DNA of 40,191 nucleotides from Nitrospirota bacterium (GTDB taxonomy: Bacteria > Nitrospirota > Nitrospiria > Nitrospirales > Nitrospiraceae). Numbering within the stretch: the first letter of the stretch is position 1; each line of letters starts with the position of its first letter. The notes under the pieces are model-generated. The model searched no databases and was not told where the DNA came from. It saw only the letters and a program-made list of their open reading frames with translations. The stretch lies in contig JAGWTI010000023.1 of assembly GCA_028876065.1 (NCBI GenBank), positions 1 to 40,191 of the forward strand. Direction: 5' to 3'. Position numbers and translations under genes: made by a program. Below, in pieces: positions 1-7,489 of the stretch.

Positions 1-425
1 TGGTGGATTTGGAAAAGATCGCCTATGACTTCGAGTACGAGATCGATCACAAAGTCTCCCCGGGGCTTTACGAAGAGTTGACCCAGTTGGTTCGTGACTG
101 GCGGCAGCGGCATGCCTCCGCAGACAAGCCGTTTCTCTACTACTCCAAGTCCCTCAGTTACGTGACCGTCTACGATGGGAGGCCGAGCGACAGGCCGATG
201 CGGATGCGCTACGACTGGCCGGCTTCTTCCATCATCGAGCAGTGCAACGAGGCCCCCAAATCCAAGGAGCAAATCCAGGCTGGCTTGAAGGAGACGGGAC
301 GGGGAGAAGTCCCCGATCCCGCCTCGGTGGAAAACCTGCTTGCGGCTTTGGTCGCTCGGCGCATCCTCTACGCCGAGCGCGGCAAATACTTCACGCTGGC
401 GCTTCCCACCAACGCGACGTTCTAG
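1..425 (+). CDS. C-terminal part of a probable B12/radical-SAM RiPP maturase (5'-truncated)
   Basis: The reading frame is open to the left edge, so only the last 140 or so residues are present. The first usable codon, GTG at 3, is probably internal. The segment begins with FEYEIDHKVSPGLYEEL, continues with a region rich in aromatic and basic residues (LVRDWRQRH, FLYYSKSLSYVTVYDGR), and ends in a winged-helix-like stretch with a final short hydrophobic strand. This pattern resembles the C-terminal tail of RiPP maturation radical-SAM C-methyltransferases, where the tail follows the B12-binding and radical-SAM domains. No CxxxCxxC motif or B12 motif lies in the visible part, so the assignment rests on recalled tail similarity only. 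No small precursor-peptide gene follows it before the next gene. Confidence 0.45.
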   Translation, partial: VDLEKIAYDFEYEIDHKVSPGLYEELTQLVRDWRQRHASADKPFLYYSKSLSYVTVYDGRPSDRPMRMRYDWPASSIIEQCNEAPKSKEQIQAGLKETGRGEVPDPASVENLLAALVARRILYAERGKYFTLALPTNATF

Positions 426-436
426 TCCGGCGGCTG

Positions 437-476
437 CCGACTCGCTCCCCTCCGGGTGATGCCCGTGCGGAGTCGG
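437..476 (+). other. Hairpin after the truncated maturase gene
   Basis: CCGACTC at 437-443 pairs perfectly with GAGTCGG at 470-476. A second short stem (CGGG 453-456 with CCCG 462-465) lies inside. There is no T-run afterwards, so it could be a weak or Rho-assisted 3' end rather than a classic intrinsic terminator. Confidence 0.3.
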
Positions 477-573
477 AAGGGGAGGCGGCAATAAGGCTTG
501 GTGCATAGCCGGCCTTTGCCACGGAGATAAGCTGGGGCTCAAGTCTTGAGGCGGGCACCTTGCAGGTATCACA

Positions 574-607
574 ATACTTGACATCATGTAATGGATCGTG
601 GTACATG
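574..607 (+). promoter_or_regulatory. Promoter with overlapping dyad before the HTH-molybdate regulator
   Basis: A perfect -35 hexamer TTGACA lies at 578-583, inside ATACTTGACA (574-583). A weak -10 (TACATG, 602-607) follows at a spacing of 18. A perfect 6-bp inverted repeat, CATGTA (585-590) and TACATG (602-607) with 11 bases between, fills the space between -35 and -10. That is where an autorepressor would bind. The likely start codon at 618 lies only a few bases after the predicted transcription start. The half-site does not match the ModE box I remember. Confidence 0.5.
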
Positions 608-617
608 GCGGACCGTT

Positions 618-1802
618 ATGGGAGAAAAGAGCAAAGCGGAACCGGCCAGTAATATCGAGAACCGGCTGCGCGCCTTGCGTACCGCCAAGGGTCTCTCGCA
701 AGGAACGCTGGCCGGGATGGCCGGGGTCACCCGGCAGGCCATTTACGCGATCGAGGCCAACCAGTACCTGCCCACGACGGCGGTGGCGCTGCGCCTGGCC
801 GGGGCGCTCGATTGCCGGGTGGAGGATTTGTTCAGCCTCATTGCCGGAGGGGAGATCGTCGAAGGGGAATTGGTCGGCTCGCTTCCGGCCGATCCGGCCC
901 AGGCCCGCGTCAAAGTGGCGAGGGTTGGGAGCCGCCTGTTGGTCAGGCCGGTTGCAGGGTTGGGGGAAGTGTTGAACTTTACCGTCCCGGCCGACGGGCT
1001 GCTCGTGGGGGCGGCCACCGCGTCACGTCGGACCGTGCGGGAGGGGGATCGCGTGCGGGTCCGGCTCCTGAGAGATCGCCGGATCGTGGACGAGGAGATT
1101 GTCGTGGCCGGGTGCGATCCCGCCATCTTTCTGGCCGGAGACTATCTTCGCCGCCGGCAGGGCCAGACCACGGTCGTCGAATGGTCCATGGGGAGTTCTG
1201 CCGCCATGGACGCGCTCAAGCGTGGAGAGGTGCATGTGGCCGGTCTCCACATCGTGGACCCCAAGTCGGGCGAATCGAACCTGCCCTATCTGCGTCGTCA
1301 TTGGAAGGGACCGGAGGTGCAAGTGGTGACCTTTGCCTCCTGGGAGCAGGGCTTGATGGTCAGGCACGGCAATCCGAAGGGCATCAGCGGGGTGGGCGAT
1401 CTGGCGCGCAAGGATCTGGTCTTGATCAATCGCGAGGCAGGGGCCGGCGCGCGGCTGTTGCTGGACCAGAAGCTGGCGGCGGCCGGTATCAAGGGCGACC
1501 AGGTCAAGGGGTATCAGCGAAGCGCAGGCTCTCACCTGGAGGTGGCGCGGTTGATCGCCGAAGGACAGGCGGATGTCGGAATGGGTGTGCGGTCTGCCGC
1601 ACGCTTATTGGGGCTGGAATTTCTGCCGTTGCAGGAGGAACGGTACGACCTGGTCATTCCTGCGCGATATTTCTCCGACCATCCGGGATTGGAACAGTTG
1701 CTGGACATCTTGGTCAGCCGCCCCTTCCGCACCGAAGTCGAAGCATTGGGCGGATATGATATGCGTGAGGCCGGAAAGATTCGGCAATGGCAGGCAAGGT
1801 AA
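618..1802 (+). CDS. One-component regulator: XRE-type HTH fused to a periplasmic-binding-protein-like (molybdate-type) domain
   Basis: The protein has 394 residues. Residues ~13-74 form an XRE/Cro helix-turn-helix (LRTAKGLSQGTLA, then VTRQAIYAIEANQYLP). After a linker of ~90 residues with beta-rich character, residues ~175-390 match the substrate-binding-protein-like domain of the COG1910 family (MGSSAAMDALKRGEVHVAG, the HGNPKGI turn, NREAGAGARLLLD). Known members are cytoplasmic one-component sensors that bind molybdate or tungstate and control mod genes. There is no signal peptide, which agrees. I prefer ATG 618 because the -35 at 578-583 would place transcription start just before it. ATG 591, nine codons upstream, has no ribosome site and lies inside the promoter. 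It heads the molybdate island and ends 37 bases before the next gene. The ligand is inferred from family and context. Confidence 0.8.
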   Translation: MGEKSKAEPASNIENRLRALRTAKGLSQGTLAGMAGVTRQAIYAIEANQYLPTTAVALRLAGALDCRVEDLFSLIAGGEIVEGELVGSLPADPAQARVKVARVGSRLLVRPVAGLGEVLNFTVPADGLLVGAATASRRTVREGDRVRVRLLRDRRIVDEEIVVAGCDPAIFLAGDYLRRRQGQTTVVEWSMGSSAAMDALKRGEVHVAGLHIVDPKSGESNLPYLRRHWKGPEVQVVTFASWEQGLMVRHGNPKGISGVGDLARKDLVLINREAGAGARLLLDQKLAAAGIKGDQVKGYQRSAGSHLEVARLIAEGQADVGMGVRSAARLLGLEFLPLQEERYDLVIPARYFSDHPGLEQLLDILVSRPFRTEVEALGGYDMREAGKIRQWQAR

Positions 1803-1839
1803 CAGCCCTGAGTTGCGTCCGAAAGAGGAGGGTGGAGAA

Positions 1840-2685
1840 ATGATCAGCCATCGGGTACGGCAACTGGCAGCTATTGCGCTCGTCTTTACCGTGGCATTTG
1901 GCATATTCGATGCCTCTATGGCGATTGCCGAAGAGTCATTGGTGATCCTGGCCTCGCCGAGTTTGAAAGCGCCCCTGGAGGCCCTGGGACACGGATTCGA
2001 GGCGACACACCCACACGTCAAGGTGCAGATTCACTATGACTCGGGCCTGGGGCTGCGCCAGATGATCGCGACCATGCAAAACTCCGGACGGCACTTTATC
2101 GGATCGGGACCGGTCCACATCATTGCGCCGGCAGGCCTGGAGTTGCTCGAGCGGTTGGAACAACGATATTATGTGTTGCCTGGGACTCGGAAAGCCTATG
2201 CGGCGGTGCCATTGGTCTTGGTGGTGCCTGAGTCTCTTGCGGACGCGCATACGTCATTCGAAGCGTTCGCGCACGATCCGAGCAAGCGGTTGTCCGTCGC
2301 CGACCCGCAACGCACGGAACTGGGGCTGCGAACGGAGGCCTTCCTTCAAGGCATCGGTGTCGTGGATGCGTTGAAGGGGCGGCTGGATGAAGCCCACGAC
2401 GCTCGTGGCGTGATAGATCATGTGCTGAACGGAGAAGCCGATGCCGGCATCGTGTTCGGGTCTGATGCGGTTCGAGAGCGGGAGCGGGTCCGCGTTGTCG
2501 CGACGTCAACGGAAGAGACGCACCGCCCCATTGTCTATTGGATGGCTATGGAACGGTTTTGTCCGAATCGTGCGCTCTGTGAAGCGTTCCTCGATTTTAC
2601 CCAGTCTCAAGAGGCGCAGGCCATTTTGACTCGTCTGGGATATGGCTCGCCCGCCAACGTTGCTACCGCCCAAAATCCGCAATAA
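1840..2685 (+). CDS. ModA-like extracytoplasmic solute-binding protein (divergent)
   Basis: The protein has 281 residues. ATG 1840 follows a strong ribosome site (GAGGAGGGTGGAG, 1825-1837). A signal peptide covers ~1-30 and ends near MAIAEES. The mature part starts with the beta-strand LVILASPSLKAPLEAL, which is the ModA opening, and has the two-lobe type II binding-protein pattern, including GEADAGIVFGSDAV and a final FLDFTQSQEAQAIL helix before a conserved GYGSP end. The ligand loop that in ModA reads SSG is here DSGLGLRQMI, and the GAPxDxFxSAD motif is replaced by GPVHIIAPAG. It may therefore bind another oxyanion, or deliver molybdate with different affinity. It could serve the same ModB/ModC permease as the canonical ModA at 6663. 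The family is clear; the ligand is inferred. Confidence 0.75.
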   Translation: MISHRVRQLAAIALVFTVAFGIFDASMAIAEESLVILASPSLKAPLEALGHGFEATHPHVKVQIHYDSGLGLRQMIATMQNSGRHFIGSGPVHIIAPAGLELLERLEQRYYVLPGTRKAYAAVPLVLVVPESLADAHTSFEAFAHDPSKRLSVADPQRTELGLRTEAFLQGIGVVDALKGRLDEAHDARGVIDHVLNGEADAGIVFGSDAVRERERVRVVATSTEETHRPIVYWMAMERFCPNRALCEAFLDFTQSQEAQAILTRLGYGSPANVATAQNPQ

Positions 2686-2903
2686 GAAAGCTTGCCCCCT
2701 CGTCGGTTGTCGGTATTGAGATCCGGACACGTGATACGGCTTTCGGTTCCCTCTGTAGGGTGTTGAATTTTCCCTCTGTTCTCCTCCCTCCGTCTGTCGC
2801 CGCATATCCGCTACGTCGCATCCTGACATGTTGATCATCGTCTAGCAGGGCGTTCCTTCTCGCGTGGAGCTTGTCTTGCCGAAGAGGGCGATTTATTTGC
2901 GGA
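2686..2903. other. Non-coding gap after the ModA-like gene
   Basis: No supported gene is visible. The stretch is pyrimidine-rich (ccctctgttctcctccctccg around 2770-2795) and contains no clear intrinsic terminator. The next 40 bases hold the promoter of the following lipoprotein gene. Confidence 0.5.
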
Positions 2904-2944
2904 TGACAATTATACTTGACAATATAGACAGTATTATGAAATAT
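2904..2944 (+). promoter_or_regulatory. Promoter with 13-base-spaced TGACAAT direct repeats
   Basis: TGACAAT occurs at 2904-2910 and again at 2917-2923. The second copy overlaps a perfect -35 TTGACA (2916-2921). An AT-rich -10 (AAATAT, 2939-2944) follows at a spacing of 17. Short arms ATACT (2912-2916) and AGTAT (2930-2934) form a dyad across the -35. The 10-mer ATACTTGACA is identical to that of the regulator promoter at 574-583, which hints at shared control, although TTGACA alone is the sigma-70 consensus. The leader before ATG 3004 is ~50 bases. Confidence 0.5.
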
Positions 2945-3003
2945 ATCGCGCGTCCAATTCGAGCCAATCGGTGTACGCGATGAACAAGGATGAGGAGGCT
3001 GTT

Positions 3004-3678
3004 ATGCGAATCATGCGGAACAGGCGGACCGGACGATGGAGGATCCTGGCGGCAGTCATTCTTCTGTTCGTTGACCTGGCCGGGATGGAAGGCTGCGCGC
3101 GTTTGCCCATCACGACCAAGGTCGTTCGAGAAGATGCGCGCGTGGTGGTGAAGCTCCAACAGGAGGTGGATCGGACCACCTATTCCCACCCGGTCACGCT
3201 AGGCCAGCAGGATATTGCCGCCATCTTGAAGGGCTTTTCGCTTCGTGAAGACCGAGGTCCGCTGCTGCGGTGGTATCAGGAAGATATCCCCCCCATTCCG
3301 GTCTTTCGCGACGATGAAATAGAGGCATTGGTGCCGGCGCTCGTCGAGGCGTTGCAAGGGGCCAAGGTCAATGAGCGAGTTGCCTTTGAAGTGCGAGCGC
3401 CCGGCAATGATCCCCGAGAGGAACGCGAAGTAACCGCAGGGTGGCTGGCGATCAGGGACCCGTACTTCCATCTCACAGTCGAGTTCCACCACGCACAACT
3501 CCCCACGCGCAAGTCGATGACCTATGAGCGCTATTACCCCACGCCGCCGCCTGCACCGAAGAGCTTCAGTTTGTACTTCGAGCCGGGAAGATTTTGGGTG
3601 TTGGACAAAACGTTTGGCGAACGCGTGGTGGACTTTCGAGGCTTTCTGCAATCTGCGCCGGTTCCGCGAAAGAACTGA
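3004..3678 (+). CDS. Putative outer-membrane or periplasmic lipoprotein, unknown function
   Basis: The protein has 224 residues. ATG 3004 follows GAGGAGG six bases upstream, so it is preferred over upstream in-frame starts. An N-terminal arginine-rich segment (RIMRNRRTGRWR) and a hydrophobic stretch (ILAAVILLFVDLAGMEGC) precede a cysteine, an acceptable but imperfect lipobox (MEGC). The mature part starts ARLPITTKVV and is mixed alpha/beta. A proline-rich segment (YYPTPPPAPKSF) leads into a final beta segment. I do not recognise a named domain. It lies 60 bases before the porin gene, probably in the same transcript, so a role in assembling or assisting that outer-membrane channel is possible but unproven. 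Confidence 0.7.
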   Translation: MRIMRNRRTGRWRILAAVILLFVDLAGMEGCARLPITTKVVREDARVVVKLQQEVDRTTYSHPVTLGQQDIAAILKGFSLREDRGPLLRWYQEDIPPIPVFRDDEIEALVPALVEALQGAKVNERVAFEVRAPGNDPREEREVTAGWLAIRDPYFHLTVEFHHAQLPTRKSMTYERYYPTPPPAPKSFSLYFEPGRFWVLDKTFGERVVDFRGFLQSAPVPRKN

Positions 3679-3738
3679 CGCAGCCGATCGCATTGTCGCC
3701 TTTTTGATGTGGGCTTCTATGTCGGTAAAGGAGGGCTC

Positions 3739-5484
3739 ATGGTGCGCTGCGGAATACAGGACAAGGTGGATAAGATTCCCACGGGGCTCGCTCGGTATGT
3801 GATAGCTCTCGCTGCCCTAGTTGGCGCCGTGATCACTGTCGATGTTGCCGAAGCAGTGGACTCAGGCAAATTAATCGAGAAAGACGGTCAGCATGTGTTT
3901 GTGGAGAGCCAAGACCCGGCCGTCAAACTCTTGCTCGAACGGTCGTTGAATAAGGGGCTCATTACGCAGGATGAATATGACCGGGTTCTCAAGGAATCGG
4001 AAACCCATGCCTATCTGAATAAACCGTCTTTTAACGCCTGGTATGACCGCGGCTTTAACATTTCGACGAACGACAATGCGTTTTTGCTCAAGATTCGTGG
4101 ATTGGTGCAGATGCGATCCACCCAGCGGTTTCGCAATAATGCCTGGCGCACGGACGGCGACGGCGCCAACTTCCCAGAACTGCTGGGCGTCTTCGGAGAC
4201 TACCGCGCCAACCGGGCCCAGAGCGATTCGACGGGGTTTAATTTGCGGCGGGTCCGGCTGGCTTTCATGGGGCATCTGTTCAGTCCTGATTTTCAATACA
4301 TGGTCCAACTCCGTGCGGAGACCGCAGAGAATGCCCAGTCTCCCGGCAGTGCCCAATTGGCCGATTACTATGTGACCAGCCGCCACCTCCCCTGGGCGAA
4401 CCTGCAGGTGGGGCAGTACAAAGTATATTTCAACCGAGCCCAGATCAACTCCACCGCCTCGATGCAGTTTCCCGAGCGGGCCTTGGTCATGGATGCATTC
4501 ACCGCCAGCGGTCTGGACCGACGGGATATGGGAATCACGTTCCTAAACGATGAAGAGCTCTACCCGGTCAACTATTACTTCGGCGTCTTCAACGGGGCCG
4601 GCCCAAGCTTTAACCGCATCGGCGCGTTTACGAGCGAGGAGCCGACCAACAATTGCCCCGGCGGTGCCGTCAGTGGGAATCCGTATCCCTCTCCGCAAAA
4701 TTGTCCGAGCAGCCAGCGCGATCTTAATGCGAATCTCAGGACCAATATCAACCAACTCATGTATACGGCTCGCTTGATGTGGAACGTTATGGGCAGGCCC
4801 GGCTACGGAGAAGGGGATATCGCCTATTCCGAAATGCCTCAAATGGCCATCGGCGGGGGCTACTCCTATAACCCTGCCATCAACGCCAATTCCAATCAGG
4901 GCTACGTCGGCATTGACTTAGCCAATCTTACCTTTCGACGCCAGTTGGCTGCCTTCGGCAACGCCCGGCAACTGGGATGGGGCGTGTTGGATTTTTCGAC
5001 CTGGAACCTCGATTACGTGTTCAAATATCGAGGGTTTTCTCTGCAAGCCGAGTATTATTTTAAGAACGTGACGCGTCATGACAAGGGCCTGCCTTGCATG
5101 GTCGGAGGCACAACGGGATCTCCGACATGCACTGCGCGTGCCCCTGGACTGTTGGGGAATGCCACCGGCTGGTATGTGCAGAGCGGGTATTATCTGATTC
5201 CGCGAAAGGTAGAAGCGGCCGCTCGCTTCGCGTACTGGGACCCGGACACGCACTCCGGCGGAGACTTGGTCAAGGAGGTAGACGTTTCACTCAACTGGTT
5301 CTTAAACGATACCTATGACCATTCCATCATGTTGGAATACTACAACGTTCAGATGGGCACGGGAGGGTATCTTCTCGGGCGGAGCAACCCCCTCCCAAGT
5401 GTATCCGGGGCGGTGGCACTTGATAGCAGGGGCCCCTTGTTGATCGAGAACGGAATCCGGCTCCAGTATCAAATCTTTTTCTGA
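3739..5484 (+). CDS. OprO/OprP-type outer-membrane porin, candidate oxyanion channel
   Basis: The protein has 581 residues. ATG 3739 is chosen because AAAGGAGGG (3727-3735) precedes it and a signal peptide then fits (hydrophobic YVIALAALVGAVITV, cut near AEAVDS). Residues ~45-75 form a short helical element, LLLERSLNKGLITQDEYDRVL, typical of the N-terminus of phosphate-selective porins. The rest alternates amphipathic strands ending with the C-terminal YQIFF, where a terminal Phe is the usual signal for the Bam machinery. Strand motifs such as FNLRRVRLAFMGHLFSPDFQYMVQL are typical of Porin_O_P. Four cysteines fall in two loop regions (TNNC/PQNC and LPCM/SPTC) and could form surface disulfides. 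Family members pass phosphate or pyrophosphate. The molybdate neighbours suggest an oxyanion such as molybdate, which is inference. Confidence 0.8.
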   Translation: MVRCGIQDKVDKIPTGLARYVIALAALVGAVITVDVAEAVDSGKLIEKDGQHVFVESQDPAVKLLLERSLNKGLITQDEYDRVLKESETHAYLNKPSFNAWYDRGFNISTNDNAFLLKIRGLVQMRSTQRFRNNAWRTDGDGANFPELLGVFGDYRANRAQSDSTGFNLRRVRLAFMGHLFSPDFQYMVQLRAETAENAQSPGSAQLADYYVTSRHLPWANLQVGQYKVYFNRAQINSTASMQFPERALVMDAFTASGLDRRDMGITFLNDEELYPVNYYFGVFNGAGPSFNRIGAFTSEEPTNNCPGGAVSGNPYPSPQNCPSSQRDLNANLRTNINQLMYTARLMWNVMGRPGYGEGDIAYSEMPQMAIGGGYSYNPAINANSNQGYVGIDLANLTFRRQLAAFGNARQLGWGVLDFSTWNLDYVFKYRGFSLQAEYYFKNVTRHDKGLPCMVGGTTGSPTCTARAPGLLGNATGWYVQSGYYLIPRKVEAAARFAYWDPDTHSGGDLVKEVDVSLNWFLNDTYDHSIMLEYYNVQMGTGGYLLGRSNPLPSVSGAVALDSRGPLLIENGIRLQYQIFF

Positions 5485-5555
5485 GCCAATTGTGGGTGGC
5501 CTGCGGGATTGGCGACGGTGGTGTGTCGGTTATGCCGCAACAATAAGGAGGCAGT

Positions 5556-6419
5556 ATGCTCCGGCCAGAGAGTGTCAACGGGCGGGATCAGCAAAACAAC
5601 GAGGAGCCTCAGAGCCCGACGACTGATGGAGGGCAGGCGATGCTCACATGGAACACCGTACCCGGAATGGTCGAGTCCGTCCATCAGGGGCTGACCAGAA
5701 CGGGGATTCACGTAAGAATCGGGCGACATGCGACGGTCCGTTTTCGACTGCCGTCCGACATCGGTGTATTTTATGACATCCGGGTTGGCCAGATGGTCAC
5801 CGTCAAAATTCCCGCTGCCGCTGTATTGTTGGCCGTGCCGGGCACATGGCCGGGTATGGATCGGTGGAATCGGTGGACCGGTCGCATCGTTCTCGTAGGG
5901 CCGGGGACGGCATCCCCTCTGATCACGGTGAAGGTGCAGGGCGAGCAGTGGACGCTCAAGAGCTGTGGGCCCGTGCTAGGATCGGACCGACAGCCGCGCA
6001 CATGGGAGCATGTGAATATCGTCGTCGATCCGGCGCGGGTGAAATTTCGTCGTTCACCGCCTGGCGGCAGTGCGCAAATGCCTACGCCCGCAACCGTTCG
6101 CTCCCAAGGTCTCATCGGGGGACGGGTGTGGTTGAAGGGGGTGGTGCAAGCCATCCGACAGGTTCCGACCGGATGGCTTCTATCGCTCGACGTCGGCGGG
6201 GCCCATGTCTCGGCTTTGGTATGCACAGAAGCCGGACTGCCCTGGCAATTGATGCCGGGTGCGCAAGTGGAGGTTCACATCGGCCAGTGGGAAGCCTGGA
6301 TCAAACCTTGCGGGATAGACAGGGAACCTGTTCAGTGTCGGTTGCTGTATCAGGACTTAGAGCCGAGCGGTGGCAGTAGGTATAGTCGAAGTCCAACGAT
6401 GATGAGGTCTATCGAATAG
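5556..6419 (+). CDS. Stand-alone protein with tandem TOBE/Mop-like OB folds
   Basis: The protein has 287 residues, with ATG 5556 after TAAGGAGGCAGT. A second in-frame ATG at 5640 also has GGAGGG before it. There is no signal peptide or membrane segment, so it should be cytoplasmic. Residues ~35-92 resemble the TOBE domain of ModC (GMVESVHQGLTRTGIHVRI, then LPSDIGVFYDIRVGQMVTV, ending KIPAAAVLLA). A second unit (~105-170, WTGRIVLVGPG to VNIVVDPARVKF) and a third (~187-262, LIGGRVWLKGVVQAI to MPGAQVEVHIGQWEAWI) repeat the strand layout more loosely. TOBE and Mop domains bind molybdate or tungstate in ModC, ModE and molbindins. I know no family with three such units and no ATPase or HTH, so the triple count is my reading. 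A Mo storage, delivery or sensing role is inferred. Confidence 0.6.
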   Translation: MLRPESVNGRDQQNNEEPQSPTTDGGQAMLTWNTVPGMVESVHQGLTRTGIHVRIGRHATVRFRLPSDIGVFYDIRVGQMVTVKIPAAAVLLAVPGTWPGMDRWNRWTGRIVLVGPGTASPLITVKVQGEQWTLKSCGPVLGSDRQPRTWEHVNIVVDPARVKFRRSPPGGSAQMPTPATVRSQGLIGGRVWLKGVVQAIRQVPTGWLLSLDVGGAHVSALVCTEAGLPWQLMPGAQVEVHIGQWEAWIKPCGIDREPVQCRLLYQDLEPSGGSRYSRSPTMMRSIE

Positions 6420-6484
6420 GCAACATTGGCAACGTGTCGAGCTGGGCGGGGTACGACACTCGGCACGACCTGCTCACGACGACT

Positions 6485-6525
6485 GAATTCAGAGGATCGC
6501 AGGTATCTTCCTCTCCTCTGAATTC
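6485..6525 (+). repeat. Perfect 12-bp inverted repeat upstream of modA
   Basis: GAATTCAGAGGA at 6485-6496 pairs with TCCTCTGAATTC at 6514-6525 around a 17-base loop. Each arm carries an EcoRI-type hexamer. There is no downstream T-run. It could end the upstream transcript, stabilise its 3' end, or be a protein-binding dyad. Confidence 0.6.
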
Positions 6526-6528
6526 CCG

Positions 6529-6564
6529 GGAGGGCTCCCTTGCTGTGCCGCAAGGCGGCCCTCC
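6529..6564 (+). repeat. Nested GC-rich hairpin upstream of modA
   Basis: GGAGGGC (6529-6535) pairs with GCCCTCC (6558-6564), and inside it CCTTGC (6538-6543) pairs with GCAAGG (6550-6555) around a 6-base loop. A 2x2 internal mismatch (TC/CG) separates the stems. It lies four bases after the 12-bp inverted repeat, so both would fold in any transcript reading through from the porin side. No run of T follows. Confidence 0.55.
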
Positions 6565-6585
6565 TCGCTCTGCCGAGTCAGCGCC

Positions 6586-6614
6586 TTGCGTGCCGCACGA
6601 GCAATCAGTATAGT
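6586..6614 (+). promoter_or_regulatory. Candidate modA promoter
   Basis: TTGCGT (6586-6591), a 17-base spacer and TATAGT (6609-6614) give a plausible sigma-70 site. Transcription would start near 6621, about 40 bases before the modA ATG. The -35 is poor and the -10 good, which fits a regulated promoter. If it is used, the two upstream hairpins are not in the modA leader. Confidence 0.4.
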
Positions 6615-6662
6615 GCTGCGCTAGGCTTGCACCGTGACAACCGTAGGATTGGAGAAAGCGCC

Positions 6663-7475
6663 ATGTTCCCAATGAACGTCGTTCCGCTCTCGTCGGTGAT
6701 CCGATACATCTGCGTCGCGCTCGCGGTCGGACTCGTTGCGCTGGGAGGGATGCAACCATCGGTTGCCGCAGGCAACGACCTGACCATCGCTGCCGCGTCC
6801 GACTTGAGTTTTGCGTTTAAAGACCTGGTCGCGGAGTTCGAAAAGGCCAGTGGCACGCACGTCAAGCTTTCCTTGGGCTCGTCGGGTAACTTCTTTTCGC
6901 AGATCCAGCATGGGGCTCCCTACGATCTCTATTTTTCTGCTGATGTTCGGTATCCACAAAAACTGGAACAGACCGGTTATGCGGTGCCAGGGACCCTGTA
7001 CAAGTATGCAGTTGGGCGGATCGTGGTCTGGACGCCCAAGAGTTCCCCGCTGGATGTGGAGAAGCTTGGCATGGAAGCGTTGCTGGCTCCATCTATCAAG
7101 AAGATCGCCGTTGCCAACCCGAAGCATGCCCCATACGGCCGCGCGGCGATTGCAGCGATGGAGCATTTCAAGATTCACGACCGGGTCAAGGATAAGCTTG
7201 TGCTGGGAGAGAATATCTCCCAGGCGGCCCAGTTCGTCGAGTCGGGCGCGGCCGACATCGGAATCATCGCGTTGTCACTGGCGTTGGCTCCGGCGATGAA
7301 AGAAGCAGGCCAGTATTGGGAAGTTCCTGCGGATGCGCATCCCCCCTTGGAGCAAGGGACTGTCATCCTGACGAGCGCCAAGAATCCTCCAGCCGCGAAG
7401 GCCTTCCTGGATTTTCTGAAAGGGCCCCAGGGGCGGGAAATCATGCAGCGCTACGGTTTTGTTTCCCCCAGTTAA
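6663..7475 (+). CDS. modA: Molybdate ABC transporter, periplasmic binding protein ModA
   Basis: The protein has 270 residues. ATG 6663 follows GGAGAAA. A signal peptide covers ~1-37 (hydrophobic YICVALAVGLVALGG, cut near SVAAG). The mature protein begins DLTIAAASDLSFAFKDL, the canonical ModA start, and has the oxyanion-binding SSG loop (LGSSGNFFSQI) followed by HGAPYDLYFSAD. The second lobe contains VANPKHAPYGRAA and ESGAADIGIIALS, and the end is FLDFLKGPQGREIMQRYGF. It binds molybdate (or tungstate) in the periplasm and hands it to ModB. ModB and ModC are encoded 1.3 kb downstream in the same direction, with three accessory genes between. Family identity is secure; preference for Mo over W cannot be read from sequence. 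Confidence 0.93.
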   Translation: MFPMNVVPLSSVIRYICVALAVGLVALGGMQPSVAAGNDLTIAAASDLSFAFKDLVAEFEKASGTHVKLSLGSSGNFFSQIQHGAPYDLYFSADVRYPQKLEQTGYAVPGTLYKYAVGRIVVWTPKSSPLDVEKLGMEALLAPSIKKIAVANPKHAPYGRAAIAAMEHFKIHDRVKDKLVLGENISQAAQFVESGAADIGIIALSLALAPAMKEAGQYWEVPADAHPPLEQGTVILTSAKNPPAAKAFLDFLKGPQGREIMQRYGFVSPS

Positions 7476-7489
7476 TCTCTGCGCTCTTC

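Noticed and set aside
6485-6662. Molybdenum-cofactor riboswitch before modA
   Set aside because: Hairpins are present, but I cannot match the conserved core of the Moco RNA motif, and a candidate promoter lies after the hairpins. A covariance-model search would be decisive.
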